A stretch of 64,000 nucleotides of DNA from Frateuria terrea (GCF_900115705.1 NZ_FOXL01000002.1:124001-188000); one strand, 5' to 3'. Counted from the first letter of the stretch, positions 1 through 8,230 are shown. Numbers and translations are program-made. Notes: generated from the letters alone by a model not told the origin.

Positions 1-634
1 TCACCGGAATCTCCAGCGCATGGGTAACCCGTTCCCCCAGCGCGCTGGGAACCCCTTCGAGCACCAGCAGGTCGGCACCGGCGGACTGCACGGCAAGCGC
101 GTCGGACAGCACGCGATCGGCCGCCTCCCGCTCGCGTCCCTGGATACGGAAGCCGCCGAATTTGTGCACCGACTGCGGCGTGAGCCCCAGGTGCGCACAC
201 ACCGGCACGGCACGCGCGCCGAGGGTGGCAATGGCATCGAGGATGTGCGGCGCGGCGCCTTCGAGCTTCACTGCTGCCGCGCCCGCCTCGCCGACCAGGC
301 GCGCGGCGGCCTCCAGCGTATGCGCCACGTCGCGGTCGGCCATGAACGGCAGGTCGGCGATCAGCAGCGTGGAGCTGAGCCCGCGCGCGACTGCGCGCGT
401 GTGGTAGGCCATCTCGTCCAGGGTCACCGGCAGGGTACTGCGATGGCCCTGCACGACCATGCCCAGCGAGTCGCCGACCAGCGCCACGTCCACCCCAGCG
501 GCCTCCAACTGCCAGGCGAAGCTGGCGTCGTAGGCGGTCAGCATCACGATCTTGCGCCCTTGCGCTTTCATCGCGCGCAGGCCCGGCACGGTGACCGGCT
601 TGCGGGCGGGAACGCTGGCGTTGTCGACGTACAC
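1..634 (-). CDS. panB: 3-methyl-2-oxobutanoate hydroxymethyltransferase (partial, 3' end outside window)
   Basis: This enzyme uses 5,10-methylene-THF to hydroxymethylate 2-oxoisovalerate to ketopantoate, the first committed step of pantothenate/CoA synthesis in the cytoplasm. About 211 residues are present. They include the family features MLTAYDASFA, the metal-binding VGDSLGMVVQG, KLEG and the AHLGLTPQS stretch, so the family call is secure. The start is a GTG at 634 with AAGGA about 9 nt upstream. The gene runs off the left edge, so the C-terminus is unseen. It lies downstream of pcnB and folK on the same strand, the usual pcnB-folK-panB order, and panC would be expected next outside the window. 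Confidence 0.95.
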   Translation of the reverse strand, partial: MYVDNASVPARKPVTVPGLRAMKAQGRKIVMLTAYDASFAWQLEAAGVDVALVGDSLGMVVQGHRSTLPVTLDEMAYHTRAVARGLSSTLLIADLPFMADRDVAHTLEAAARLVGEAGAAAVKLEGAAPHILDAIATLGARAVPVCAHLGLTPQSVHKFGGFRIQGREREAADRVLSDALAVQSAGADLLVLEGVPSALGERVTHALEIPV

Positions 635-769
635 GGCAGTTCCTTGCGGAGGCGAGCAGGCGATTATCCGGCCGCCGGGCGCGCAGGCCAAGCGCTACAC
701 GAAGAGGCAACAGAGCGGGGCCTCACCCATGCTCTCGCGCGACGGCGGCGCGCCGGGCCAAGCCAGCCT

Positions 770-1252
770 CTACGATTCGACGCTGCAACCAGCGGCGTCG
801 ACCGCGGCCAACAGCGCATCCACCCTGCCCTGCCCAGGCAGCTCGAGTTCCGGCGCCAGTTCAGCCAGCGGCAGCAACACGAAGGCCCGCTCGCCAATGC
901 GCGGGTGTGGCAGCGTCAGGCGTTCGTCGTGCAGCGCCACCCCATCCATGTGCAGCAGGTCCAGGTCCAGGGTGCGCGGGCCCCAGCGCTCGCCCTCGCG
1001 CACGCGGCCCGCTGCGCGCTCGATATAGAGCAACGCGTCGAGCAGCTCGTGGGGAGCCAGGGAGGTTTCCAGCTCCGCCGCCGCGTTGAGGAACGGCGGC
1101 TGCTCGCGCATGCCCCACGGCGGCGTGTGGTAGAAGCGCGAGCGCGTCACCAGGCGCGTCCGTGGCAGCGCGGCCAAGGCATCCAGCGCCCGGTCCAGGT
1201 ACGCACGCGTGTCGCCCAGGTTCCCGCCCAGTGCGACGAAGGCCCGTGTCAT
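770..1252 (-). CDS. folK: 2-amino-4-hydroxy-6-hydroxymethyldihydropteridine pyrophosphokinase (HPPK)
   Basis: HPPK transfers pyrophosphate from ATP to 6-hydroxymethyl-dihydropterin in folate synthesis. The 160-residue protein has the normal family length. It opens with the ALGGNLGD motif and carries the GPRTLDLDLL signature with the catalytic Asp pair, then LPHPRIGERAFVLLPL. The ATG at 1252 gives the canonical N-terminus MTRAFVALGGN; an upstream extension in the same frame has no HPPK similarity. Only 14 nt separate it from the pcnB stop, so co-transcription with pcnB is likely. The 135 nt before panB hold no other gene that I can see. Confidence 0.95.
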   Translation of the reverse strand: MTRAFVALGGNLGDTRAYLDRALDALAALPRTRLVTRSRFYHTPPWGMREQPPFLNAAAELETSLAPHELLDALLYIERAAGRVREGERWGPRTLDLDLLHMDGVALHDERLTLPHPRIGERAFVLLPLAELAPELELPGQGRVDALLAAVDAAGCSVES

Positions 1253-1266
1253 GGACTGGACAAGTC

Positions 1267-2661
1267 TCAGGCCGATCCGGACTTGCCCGACGGCTTGCGC
1301 CGGCGACGCTTGCGGGGGGCCACGGCGGTGGTCAGGCCGATGGACGACCCCGTACTGGCCGGCAACGCGGCTGCCAGCACGTCCTGGGGCAGTTGCTGCG
1401 CGTGCGCCCACCACTGGCCAAGCTCACGTATCGCCGGCGACTCGGCCGCGCGCAGCAGCAGGAAATCGAACGCCGCACGGAAGCGCGGGTGCGCCATCAG
1501 GCGGAACACCCGCTTGCGCTGGATCTGCTCGAAGCGCGGCTGCAAAGACCAGATCTCTTCCATCGTCAGCGTAAAGCGGCGCGGGATCGCCACGCGCTGG
1601 CACTGTTCGCCCACCACGTGCGCGGCTGCGCGTGCCCAGGCCTCGTTGCCGTCCACGCCCTTGGCCATCCAGCCATGCGCCAGGTCGCGCACCTCGCCCC
1701 ACAGCAGCACCGCGAACAGGAATGCCGGCGTCACCGACTTGCCCTCGGCGATGCGCTGATCGGTGTTGGCCAGGCCCTGCTCGATCAGCGAACGCAACGC
1801 CTCGTCACCGCGCTTCAGTGCGCGTGCCGTGGCCGGAAACAGGAATTTCAGCAGCCCGCATTGCTCGAGCATGCGGAAGCTCTTCAGGCCGTTGCCGGCC
1901 AGGAACATCTTGAGCGACTCGTCGAACAACCGCGCCGGCGCCGCGTCGCCCAGCAGCGGGCCAAGCTCCTCGAACGGACCGGACGCCTTCGGGTCGATGG
2001 TGAAACCGAGCTTGGCCGCCAGCCGTGCCGCGCGCAGCATGCGCACCGGATCTTCGCGGTAACGCGTGGCGGGGTCGCCGATCAGGTGCAGTTCGCGGCT
2101 CTGAAGATCCTGCATGCCGCCGACGTAGTCGCGCACCGAGAAGTCGCTGATGTCGTAGTACAGCGCGTTGACGCGGAAGTCGCGACGCACCGCATCCTCC
2201 TCGATCGTGCCCCACACGTTGTCGCGCACGATCAGGCCGTCGACGATGTGGCGGCCTTCGCCACCTTCCTCTTCGCCGGTACCGCGGAACGTGGCGACCT
2301 CGATGATCTCCGGCCCGAACACCACGTGCGCGAGGCGGAAGCGCCGGCCGATCAGCCGGCAGTTGCGGAACAGCCTCTTGACGTCCTCGGGTGTGGCGTT
2401 GGTGGCCACGTCGAAATCCTTCGGATGGCCGCCGAGCAGCAGATCGCGCACGGCGCCGCCGACCAGGAACGCGTCGTAGCCGGCGTCGTGCAGGCGGTAG
2501 AGCACGCGCAATGCGGCCTTGCTGATGTTCTTGCGGGAGATCACATGCTGCTCGCGCGGGATGGTCGCGGGCACGGGCGTGATGGAAGTCTTTGGTACTG
2601 GGTTCAAGCGGTCTGGATCCTTGGCGGCGCGTCGGGCGCCGATGCAACAATCGCCGCGCAA
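1267..2661 (-). CDS. pcnB: Poly(A) polymerase I
   Basis: This enzyme adds 3' poly(A) tails to RNA and promotes its decay. Visible features are the nucleotidyltransferase signature LVGGAVRDLLLG followed by DFDVATNATPE (catalytic Asp pair), then RRDFRVNALYYD, and the tRNA-nucleotidyltransferase/PAP RNA-binding region around RYREDPVRMLRAARLAAKLGF. A basic tail ending in RKRRRRKPSGKSG is typical of PcnB and unlike CCA-adding enzymes. At 464 residues it matches the usual PcnB length. The start is uncertain: ATG at 2661 is the only ATG before the core, but a GTG about 40 codons in (before ISRKNISKAA) is possible. It is first in the pcnB-folK-panB run. Confidence 0.93.
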   Translation of the reverse strand: MRGDCCIGARRAAKDPDRLNPVPKTSITPVPATIPREQHVISRKNISKAALRVLYRLHDAGYDAFLVGGAVRDLLLGGHPKDFDVATNATPEDVKRLFRNCRLIGRRFRLAHVVFGPEIIEVATFRGTGEEEGGEGRHIVDGLIVRDNVWGTIEEDAVRRDFRVNALYYDISDFSVRDYVGGMQDLQSRELHLIGDPATRYREDPVRMLRAARLAAKLGFTIDPKASGPFEELGPLLGDAAPARLFDESLKMFLAGNGLKSFRMLEQCGLLKFLFPATARALKRGDEALRSLIEQGLANTDQRIAEGKSVTPAFLFAVLLWGEVRDLAHGWMAKGVDGNEAWARAAAHVVGEQCQRVAIPRRFTLTMEEIWSLQPRFEQIQRKRVFRLMAHPRFRAAFDFLLLRAAESPAIRELGQWWAHAQQLPQDVLAAALPASTGSSIGLTTAVAPRKRRRRKPSGKSGSA

Positions 2662-2737
2662 CGCGCTGCGTCCGTCCGCTCGGCAGAGGAGCCGGCGGCC
2701 TGTTCCGGACGGCAGCGTGAAGGGTCTTCACGAGGCA

Positions 2738-2765
2738 TTGCCGGGCGAAACAATTCCGCTATACT
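2738..2765 (+). promoter_or_regulatory. Sigma70-type promoter of the tRNA-Glu gene
   Basis: A -35 box TTGCCG (2738-2743) and a -10 box TATACT (2760-2765) are separated by 16 bp and lie about 20 nt upstream of the mature tRNA. The predicted transcription start is near 2772. The pcnB start is 77 nt away on the opposite strand, so this is a divergent promoter region. Confidence 0.7.
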
Positions 2766-2785
2766 AGCGCGCCTCGCAGCTCTGC

Positions 2786-2861
2786 GCTCCCTTCGTCTAG
2801 TGGCCTAGGACACCGCCCTCTCAAGGCGGGAACACGAGTTCGAACCTCGTAGGGAGCGCCA
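2786..2861 (+). tRNA. tRNA-Glu (anticodon CUC), CCA encoded
   Basis: The cloverleaf can be drawn by hand. The 7-bp acceptor stem is GCTCCCT (2786-2792) with AGGGAGC (2851-2857). The anticodon stem is CCGCC/GGCGG around loop CTCTCAA, giving anticodon CTC for GAG codons. The T-arm carries GTTCGAACC. Discriminator base G2858 is followed by an encoded CCA. Sequence and D-arm (CTTCGTCTAGTGG) closely follow bacterial tRNA-Glu. Confidence 0.95.
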
Positions 2862-3046
2862 TTTATTCGTGCGGTTCGTCCGGAATCGCCGCTGTCTGGA
2901 TGGCCGGCCACGAGCCTGCCGGCGATCGCAATCGGCCAGATCAGAAGCGGCCATCCATGGCCGCACTCTTCACAAGAGCCGCGCCCTGGCTGGTATTCTC
3001 CGAACCGCCTGGCCCACTCCTTTACAAGCCGACTAAAGCCGCGTCC

Positions 3047-3370
3047 ATGACCTTTGTCGTTACCGACAACTGCATCAAGTGCAAGTACACCGATTGCGTC
3101 GAGGTTTGCCCGGTCGACGCGTTCCACGAAGGCCCGAACTTCCTGGTGATCAACCCGGACGAGTGCATCGACTGCACCCTGTGCGAGCCGGAGTGCCCGA
3201 TCAATGCGATCTATCCGGAAGACGACGTGCCTGCCGGGCAGGAGCAGTACGTGGGGATCAATGCCGAGCTGTCGCGGGAGTGGCCGGTGATCACCGAACG
3301 CAAGGACGGCTTGCCGGACGCCAAGGAGTGGGAAGGCAAGCCGGACAAGCTCAAGCTGCTGGAACGCTGA
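3047..3370 (+). CDS. fdxA: 7Fe ferredoxin (3Fe-4S/4Fe-4S), FdxA family
   Basis: A small soluble electron carrier of 107 residues, the usual FdxA length. The N-terminus [22 protein letters not shown] supplies the 3Fe-4S/4Fe-4S cysteine pattern. A second set, [12 protein letters not shown], completes the Azotobacter FdI-type 7Fe arrangement. The C-terminal tail ([10 protein letters not shown] and beyond) is also conserved in the family. The ATG at 3047 was chosen because homologues begin MTFVV; the frame is open further upstream but without similarity. It is monocistronic, between the tRNA and a strong terminator. Confidence 0.93.
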   Translation: MTFVVTDNCIKCKYTDCVEVCPVDAFHEGPNFLVINPDECIDCTLCEPECPINAIYPEDDVPAGQEQYVGINAELSREWPVITERKDGLPDAKEWEGKPDKLKLLER

Positions 3371-3390
3371 GCGATCCGCCAGGTTCTGCG

Positions 3391-3418
3391 ACGCCGCCAT
3401 CGGGCGGCGTTTTGTTTT
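3391..3418 (+). terminator. Rho-independent terminator of fdxA
   Basis: An 8-bp GC stem ACGCCGCC/GGCGGCGT with an ATCG loop is followed by a T-rich run (TTTTGTTTT). It begins 20 nt after the ferredoxin stop codon. Confidence 0.85.
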
Positions 3419-3440
3419 CCGGGATTCAGGCTTGGCGGCG

Positions 3441-3537
3441 GCGTCTCGACTTCGCCCTTCGGACTACGCTCACGCAAACGGTTCAGGGTATCCGTTCGCC
3501 CTGAGCGTAGGCGCGCAGCGCCGAAGTCGAAGGGCCT
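3441..3537. repeat. Inverted pair of a dispersed REP-like repeat
   Basis: Two head-to-head, imperfect copies of a sequence of the type CTTCGACTTCGGCGCTGCGC followed by CTACGCTCAGGGCGAACGG: one on the plus strand (about 3441-3480, diverged) and one on the minus strand (about 3486-3537). Another copy lies at 56546-56590. The pair could fold into a long hairpin. It sits between the two convergent terminators of fdxA and the lipoprotein gene, a typical place for REP elements. Confidence 0.65.
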
Positions 3538-3550
3538 CGCCGCAAGCCCA

Positions 3551-3578
3551 AAAACACAAACGCCGCCCGAAGGCGGCG
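3551..3578 (-). terminator. Rho-independent terminator of the BamC-like gene
   Basis: Read on the minus strand, the stem CGCCGCC/GGCGGCG with a TTCG tetraloop is followed by TTTGTGTTTTT. It starts 27 nt beyond the stop codon of the lipoprotein gene at 3605. Confidence 0.85.
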
Positions 3579-3604
3579 TCTGGCTGCGAGCTGGCAGGCC
3601 GGCA

Positions 3605-4183
3605 TCAGCCGCCGAGCTTCGCCTTCAAGGTATCGACGACCTTGGCTACCGCCGCGGCCTGGCCCTGCGCACGCACCTCGCTGGCGTTGTCGCCGCTGGC
3701 GGTGACAGTCACCTGCACCTGGCGCGCGGCCTTGCCGGAGGTGGCTGCGTCACCCTTGCCGTTGCGATGGAAAAGGCGGCCGAAGAAGCCGCGCTTCTTG
3801 GTCGGCGCGGCAATCACGTTCACCGTGTAGCTGTGCGCGGCATCGTCGTGTCCGGTCACCTGACCCACGTCGCCCAGCACCTCGCCGACACGGCGATAGG
3901 TGTTGTCGACGCTGTCCGTCAGCACGAAGCCATCGGCCATCGTGCCGCCGGCGCCGCCAACGTCGGCGGTGACCCCCGCGGCAGTCGGGTTGTTCGCGCC
4001 CGGCGGCGGGATCACCAGCGCATCGCTTGCCGTCGGCGTATCCAGGCCCGGCGGAATTTCAAGCGGGGATTCCTGGCGCGCGGTGTCCCAGGCCTTGTGC
4101 GAGCGGAGCATGCCGCAACCGGAAAGCAGCAGGCCGCTCAGGACCAGGGCTGGAAGGGCGACGACGAGCGAGGTTTTCTTCAT
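3605..4183 (-). CDS. Short BamC/NlpB-like outer-membrane lipoprotein
   Basis: A 192-residue lipoprotein with signal peptide MKKTSLVVALPALVLSG and lipobox LLSGC (Cys23). A Pro-rich, disordered N-terminal part follows (IPPGLDTP, VIPPPGANNP). One small alpha/beta domain starts near residue 85 (GFVLTDSVDNTYRRVGEVLGDVG), resembling a BamC helix-grip fold. It lies directly after dapA (41 nt gap), the position of bamC/nlpB (dapX) in E. coli. BamC normally has about 340 residues and two helix-grip domains, so this is a reduced version. In the BAM complex it would help outer-membrane protein assembly. Family membership is inferred from synteny plus weak motif likeness. Confidence 0.7.
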   Translation of the reverse strand: MKKTSLVVALPALVLSGLLLSGCGMLRSHKAWDTARQESPLEIPPGLDTPTASDALVIPPPGANNPTAAGVTADVGGAGGTMADGFVLTDSVDNTYRRVGEVLGDVGQVTGHDDAAHSYTVNVIAAPTKKRGFFGRLFHRNGKGDAATSGKAARQVQVTVTASGDNASEVRAQGQAAAVAKVVDTLKAKLGG

Positions 4184-4224
4184 GAATGTTTTTCCGAAAA
4201 AGGAGGCGAACAGCAGCCGGAAGA

Positions 4225-5142
4225 TCAGGCGACGGCCACCAAGGATGCCAGAGCAGCCAGCGCTTCGTGCAGACGGATGCGGTCCGGTCCGTCGGCCAGT
4301 TCGACCAGCGGCAGCCGTGGCTTGGCCGAACCGAGCCCCAGCGCCGGCAGCATCGCCTTCACCGCGATCGGGTTGGGCGCGCAATTGAGCGCCTGCACCA
4401 GCGGATCGAGCCGGTCGTGCGCGGCGACGGCGGCCGCCCTGTCGCCCGCCGCCGCCGCGTCGCACAACGCGCGGAACGCCTGCGGCACCAGGTTGGCCAC
4501 CACCGAAACGGTCCCGGCCGCGCCGGCCAGCATGGCCTTGCCTGCCGTACCGTCGTCGCCGGACAGGTAGACGAAATCCGGGCGCGCAAGTTCCGCAAGC
4601 GCGTGGATGCGCTCGTCAGTGGCCACCGCTTCCTTGATACCGACGATCGCCGGGTGGCCGCGAAGCTGCGCGACCGTCTCCGGCAACAGGTCGCACGCAG
4701 TGCGCGTGGGTACGTTGTAAAGCAGCACCGGCAAGCCGCCGTGCTCGGCGACATCCAGGAAATGCCGGCGCAGGCCTTCCTGGGTGGGACGCACGTAGTA
4801 AGGCGCGACGACCAGCGCCGCGTCGGCCCCCAGCGTGGCAGCGCGGCGGGTCTGCGCCACGGTGCGGGCAGTGCCGGCTTCGCCGGTACCGGCGACCACC
4901 GGTACACGGCCGGCCACGCGTTCCACAGCAAAGGCGAGCAGCCGCTCGAACTCGTCATGCTCGAGCATGTGCGCCTCGCCGGTGGACCCGGCGACGACCA
5001 CCGCCTGCGTGCCGCCGTCGAGCTGGTAGTCGAGCAGCCGCCCGAACGCCGGCAGATCGAGCGAGCCATCGGCGGCAAACGGCGTCGCCAGCGCGCAGAT
5101 GCTTCCACGAATGTCCAAGACGCGATTCCGGCCTGAAGGCAA
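4225..5142 (-). CDS. dapA: 4-hydroxy-tetrahydrodipicolinate synthase
   Basis: DapA condenses pyruvate with aspartate semialdehyde in lysine/diaminopimelate synthesis. The (beta/alpha)8 aldolase features are present: AGSTGEAHMLEHDE (the GTTGE-type loop), PYYVRPTQEGL, LYNVPTRTACDL, and IVGIKEAV with the Schiff-base lysine. A length of 300-305 residues is slightly above the usual 290. No ATG is available at the N-terminus. Candidate starts are TTG at 5142 and TTG at 5118 (giving LDIRGSICAL), the latter with GGA about 9 nt upstream and a better fit to homologues. It is followed by the BamC-like lipoprotein gene and is divergent from gcvR. Confidence 0.9.
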   Translation of the reverse strand: MPSGRNRVLDIRGSICALATPFAADGSLDLPAFGRLLDYQLDGGTQAVVVAGSTGEAHMLEHDEFERLLAFAVERVAGRVPVVAGTGEAGTARTVAQTRRAATLGADAALVVAPYYVRPTQEGLRRHFLDVAEHGGLPVLLYNVPTRTACDLLPETVAQLRGHPAIVGIKEAVATDERIHALAELARPDFVYLSGDDGTAGKAMLAGAAGTVSVVANLVPQAFRALCDAAAAGDRAAAVAAHDRLDPLVQALNCAPNPIAVKAMLPALGLGSAKPRLPLVELADGPDRIRLHEALAALASLVAVA

Positions 5143-5282
5143 GCCGAAGATGTTACCGGCGGCCCGTGCACAGTGGAAGGGACGCCCGCGCGGCAGGCTT
5201 CGTCGGGCCCACGATTTCCGCTGCGTCCTAAGCTAAGCTGATCAGGTTCCCGCCTGGCGGGATCCCAACAGGTAGCCTCACC

Positions 5283-5840
5283 TTGAATCGTCCCTCTGCG
5301 CGCGCCGGTACCGACAACCAGCTGTTGATCCACACGCTCACCCCGGCGCCGCGCACGCCGCTGCTCACGCTGACCAAGCGCATCGCCGACGCAGGCTGCA
5401 GCCTGTCCGACGCACGCGTCTCGACGATCGGCAACGACACTTCGCTGCTGATGCTCGCCACCGGTGCCTGGGATGCCATCGCCAAGCTCGAAACCGCGCT
5501 GGCCAAGCTCGGCCGCGACGAGGAACTGCGCCTGTCGCACTACCGCACCGGCCCGCGCGAACAGACCGGGACGCTGCTCCCCTACCTGGTCGAAGTGGTG
5601 GCAGCCGACCGCCCAGGGATCCTGGTCAAGGTGGTGGAGTTCTTCAGCCGCCACGACATCCGTGTGGAACAGCTGAGCTCGATGCGCTACCAGGCCATGC
5701 AGACCGGCGCTCAGATGTTCCAGGCGCAGATCACCATCGGCATTCCCTCGCAGATCCACCTGGCCACGCTGCGCGACGATTTCCTGGAGCTGTGCGACGG
5801 GCTCAACCTCGACGCGATCATGGATCCGGTGAAGTTCTGA
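5283..5840 (+). CDS. gcvR: GcvR-type double-ACT regulatory protein (glycine cleavage system repressor)
   Basis: A 185-residue protein with two tandem ACT domains: residues about 12-85, and about 98-180 beginning LVEVVAADRPGILVKVVEFF. GcvR binds the activator GcvA and represses the glycine cleavage operon when glycine is low. The predicted start is TTG at 5283 with AGGTAG upstream; I see no ATG close enough. The order dapA (divergent), gcvR, bcp is the same as in E. coli, which supports the name. There is no DNA-binding domain, as expected. Confidence 0.85.
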   Translation: MNRPSARAGTDNQLLIHTLTPAPRTPLLTLTKRIADAGCSLSDARVSTIGNDTSLLMLATGAWDAIAKLETALAKLGRDEELRLSHYRTGPREQTGTLLPYLVEVVAADRPGILVKVVEFFSRHDIRVEQLSSMRYQAMQTGAQMFQAQITIGIPSQIHLATLRDDFLELCDGLNLDAIMDPVKF

Positions 5841-5977
5841 GGATCGCGCGTCGCACGCCGTTCGACAAGCCTGTTGCACGCCGCGCGCAGCGCGCTAGTC
5901 TTTCCCCCCGAGGGCCGAAGAAGCGCCAGGCCGGCGCGCTTCCCCAATCGATTCATCGATGACCTCGCGGAGACCCC

Positions 5978-6436
5978 ATGCCCCCAATCGGCAAACCGAT
6001 TCCCCCCCTGATCGGCACCACCGGCGACGACACCGAACTGGAACTTTCCGGACTCCAGGGCCGCTGGGTGGTGGTTTACTTCTATCCGAAAGACTCCACC
6101 CCCGGATGCACCACCGAGGCGCAGGATTTCCGCGACCTCTATGACGACTTCAAGAAGCGCAACGCCGAAATCGTTGGCGTCTCGCGCGATTCGGTCACCT
6201 CGCACGCCAACTTCGCCGACAAGCAGGCCCTGCCCTTCCCGCTGATCGCCGACACCGACGAGAGCTGGTGCAAGGCGTTCGACGTGATCCACGAGAAGGT
6301 GCTCTATGGCAAGACCCACCTGGGAATCGTGCGCAGCACCTTCCTGATCGACCCGAAGGGTCATCTCGCACAGGAATGGCGCGGCGTAAAAGTCGCCGGC
6401 CATGCCCAGGCCGTACTGGACGCCATTCCCGCCTAG
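5978..6436 (+). CDS. bcp: Peroxiredoxin, Bcp/PrxQ family
   Basis: A thiol peroxidase of 152 residues that reduces H2O2 and organic peroxides. The peroxidatic Cys44 sits in the motif PKDSTPGCTTEAQDF. The resolving Cys found five residues later in E. coli Bcp is Gln here, and the helix position used in Xanthomonas PrxQ is Ala (NFADKQ). The only other Cys is Cys98 (ESWCKAF). The enzyme may therefore work as a 1-Cys type or use Cys98. It starts at the ATG after GCGGAGACCCC and follows gcvR. Confidence 0.93.
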   Translation: MPPIGKPIPPLIGTTGDDTELELSGLQGRWVVVYFYPKDSTPGCTTEAQDFRDLYDDFKKRNAEIVGVSRDSVTSHANFADKQALPFPLIADTDESWCKAFDVIHEKVLYGKTHLGIVRSTFLIDPKGHLAQEWRGVKVAGHAQAVLDAIPA

Positions 6437-6494
6437 TGAAGCCCTCCGGCATCTTCGATGCATCCCTTTGCACGGCGCGCAGCCGTGCTCTCCG

Positions 6495-6532
6495 GCGGCC
6501 TGCGACCCTCATGGTCCGGGCCGCTTTTCTTT
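6495..6532 (+). terminator. Rho-independent terminator after bcp
   Basis: The stem GCGGCC (6495-6500) pairs with GGCCGC (6519-6524), with an inner GACC/GGTC pairing, followed by TTTTCTTT. It lies between bcp and the PhoH gene. Confidence 0.7.
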
Positions 6533-6560
6533 GGTCCGACAAAAGCGAGGCCTCTTCCGC

Positions 6561-7943
6561 ATGACCGGAAGCAAGCGTATCTACGCGCTCGACACCAACG
6601 TGCTGCTGCACGACCCCACCTCGCTGTTCCGCTTCGAGGAACACGACGTCTTCATCCCGATGACCGTGCTGGAGGAACTGGACGAAAAGAAGAAGGGTGG
6701 ATCGGAAGTCTCGCGCAACGGCCGCCAGGTCAGCCGCTTCCTCAACGAACTGATCGAGCGCGGCAACGGCCACGGCATCAGCAATGGACTGGAACTGTCC
6801 AATCCCAAGGGCGTCAACCTCAAGCGCGGCGGTGCGGTGGGTCGCCTGTATTTCCAGCAACGCACCTCCGCCAATGGCCACAGCAAGGCGGACAACCTGA
6901 TCCTCGCGGCGGTGATCGAGCTGCGCGACCAGAACCCCGACCGGTCGGTGATCCTGGTCACCAAGGACATCAACCTCAGGATCAAGGCCAAGATCTACGG
7001 CATCGACGCGGAGGACTACGAGAACGACCGCGCGCTGGACGATTTCGCGCTGCTCTATACCGGCTCGGCGGAACTGCCGGAGGACTTCTGGGAGCGCCAC
7101 CCGGAAGTGCAATCCTGGACCGAGCGTGGCCGCACCTTCTACAAGCTCGACCGGCGCGAAGAGGAGGACTGGTACCCCAACCAGTGCCTGTTCCTGCCTG
7201 GCGACAACAGCGTCGAGCTGCGCGTGATGCATGTCGACGAGCAGCTCGCCACGCTGGTGCTGCTGGACGACCACAGCCATCCCAATCACAGCGTCTGGGG
7301 CATCGCCGCGCGTAACCGCGAACAGAATTTCGCGCTCAACGTGCTGATGGATCCGGACGTCGATTTCGTCACCCTGCTCGGCACCGCCGGCACCGGCAAG
7401 ACCTTGCTGGCGCTCGCCGCGGGCCTGGCCCAGGTGATGGACCAGCAGCGTTACCGCGAGATCATCATGACCCGCGCCACGGTGTCCGTCGGCGAGGACA
7501 TCGGTTTCCTGCCAGGTACCGAGGAAGAAAAGATGACGCCGTGGATGGGCGCGCTCACCGACAACCTGGAGGTGCTCGCCAATCCGGAGGAAGGCGGCTC
7601 GTGGGGACGCCAGGCCACCAACGACCTGCTCGCCTCGCGCATCAAGATCCGCTCGCTCAACTTCATGCGCGGGCGCACCTTCCTCAGCCGCTACCTGATT
7701 ATCGACGAGGCGCAGAACCTCACGCCCAAGCAGATGAAGACGCTGATCACCCGCGCCGGCCCCGGCACCAAGATCGTCTGCCTGGGCAACGTCGAGCAGA
7801 TCGACACGCCCTACCTCACCGAGACCACCTCGGGCCTCACCTACGCTGTCGACCGCTTCAAGGGCTGGGAGCATTCCGCACACATCACGCTCCGGCGCGG
7901 CGAGCGCTCGCGGCTGGCCGACTTCGCCTCCGAAGCACTCTGA
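6561..7943 (+). CDS. PIN domain-PhoH ATPase fusion (PhoH2/YlaK family)
   Basis: A 460-residue protein. The N-terminal PIN nuclease domain (about 4-155) has the acidic set Asp11 (ALDTNVLL), Glu38/Glu39 (VLEELDEKK), Asp111 and Asp136. The C-terminal PhoH P-loop ATPase (about 250-450) has Walker A GTAGTGKT (274-281), Walker B LIIDEAQN and the motif MTRATVSVGEDIGFLPG. PhoH2 proteins elsewhere are sequence-selective RNA unwinding ribonucleases. It is monocistronic, with the ATG at 6561 chosen because the PIN domain starts there. This is the long stand-alone form, not the short phoH of the ybeY operon. Confidence 0.9.
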   Translation: MTGSKRIYALDTNVLLHDPTSLFRFEEHDVFIPMTVLEELDEKKKGGSEVSRNGRQVSRFLNELIERGNGHGISNGLELSNPKGVNLKRGGAVGRLYFQQRTSANGHSKADNLILAAVIELRDQNPDRSVILVTKDINLRIKAKIYGIDAEDYENDRALDDFALLYTGSAELPEDFWERHPEVQSWTERGRTFYKLDRREEEDWYPNQCLFLPGDNSVELRVMHVDEQLATLVLLDDHSHPNHSVWGIAARNREQNFALNVLMDPDVDFVTLLGTAGTGKTLLALAAGLAQVMDQQRYREIIMTRATVSVGEDIGFLPGTEEEKMTPWMGALTDNLEVLANPEEGGSWGRQATNDLLASRIKIRSLNFMRGRTFLSRYLIIDEAQNLTPKQMKTLITRAGPGTKIVCLGNVEQIDTPYLTETTSGLTYAVDRFKGWEHSAHITLRRGERSRLADFASEAL

Positions 7944-7954
7944 GCAAGACGCGT

Positions 7955-7974
7955 GCGGGCCCGCCCGGGCCCGC
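7955..7974. other. GC hairpin after the PhoH gene
   Basis: An 8-bp perfect stem GCGGGCCC/GGGCCCGC with a 4-nt loop lies 12 nt after the PhoH stop. No T-run follows, so a classical terminator role is uncertain. Confidence 0.5.
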
Positions 7975-7979
7975 AGCGC

Positions 7980-8015
7980 GACAGTACGGGCGTGCCAGAC
8001 AGTACGGGCGTGCCA
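7980..8015. repeat. Two-unit 18-bp tandem repeat
   Basis: The unit GACAGTACGGGCGTGCCA occurs twice head-to-tail without a mismatch (7980-7997, 7998-8015). It lies in the 287-nt gap between the PhoH gene and the GNAT gene, where I see no other feature besides the hairpin at 7955. Confidence 0.9.
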
Positions 8016-8230
8016 GTGCGCGGCCCGCGTTTGGAACGCCGGACGCAAGCTCCCGGATCGCACGCGGGTGCGCCCTGCACGATCCAGATCGCCTCCTCTT
8101 CTGCCGCACCGCCGCAAGGTGCGCGCAGCCACCCGCCTGCCTGTTCACGCCGGCTGCGCGCCGCTTGGCCCATAACGGCGCTCTCTTCGCGCCGCGCATT
8201 CATGCTGCAGCGCAAACAATACGCTAGAGT

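Noticed and set aside
7980-8015. CRISPR-like repeat
   Set aside because: Only two 18-bp units, directly adjacent without spacers, and no cas genes in the window.
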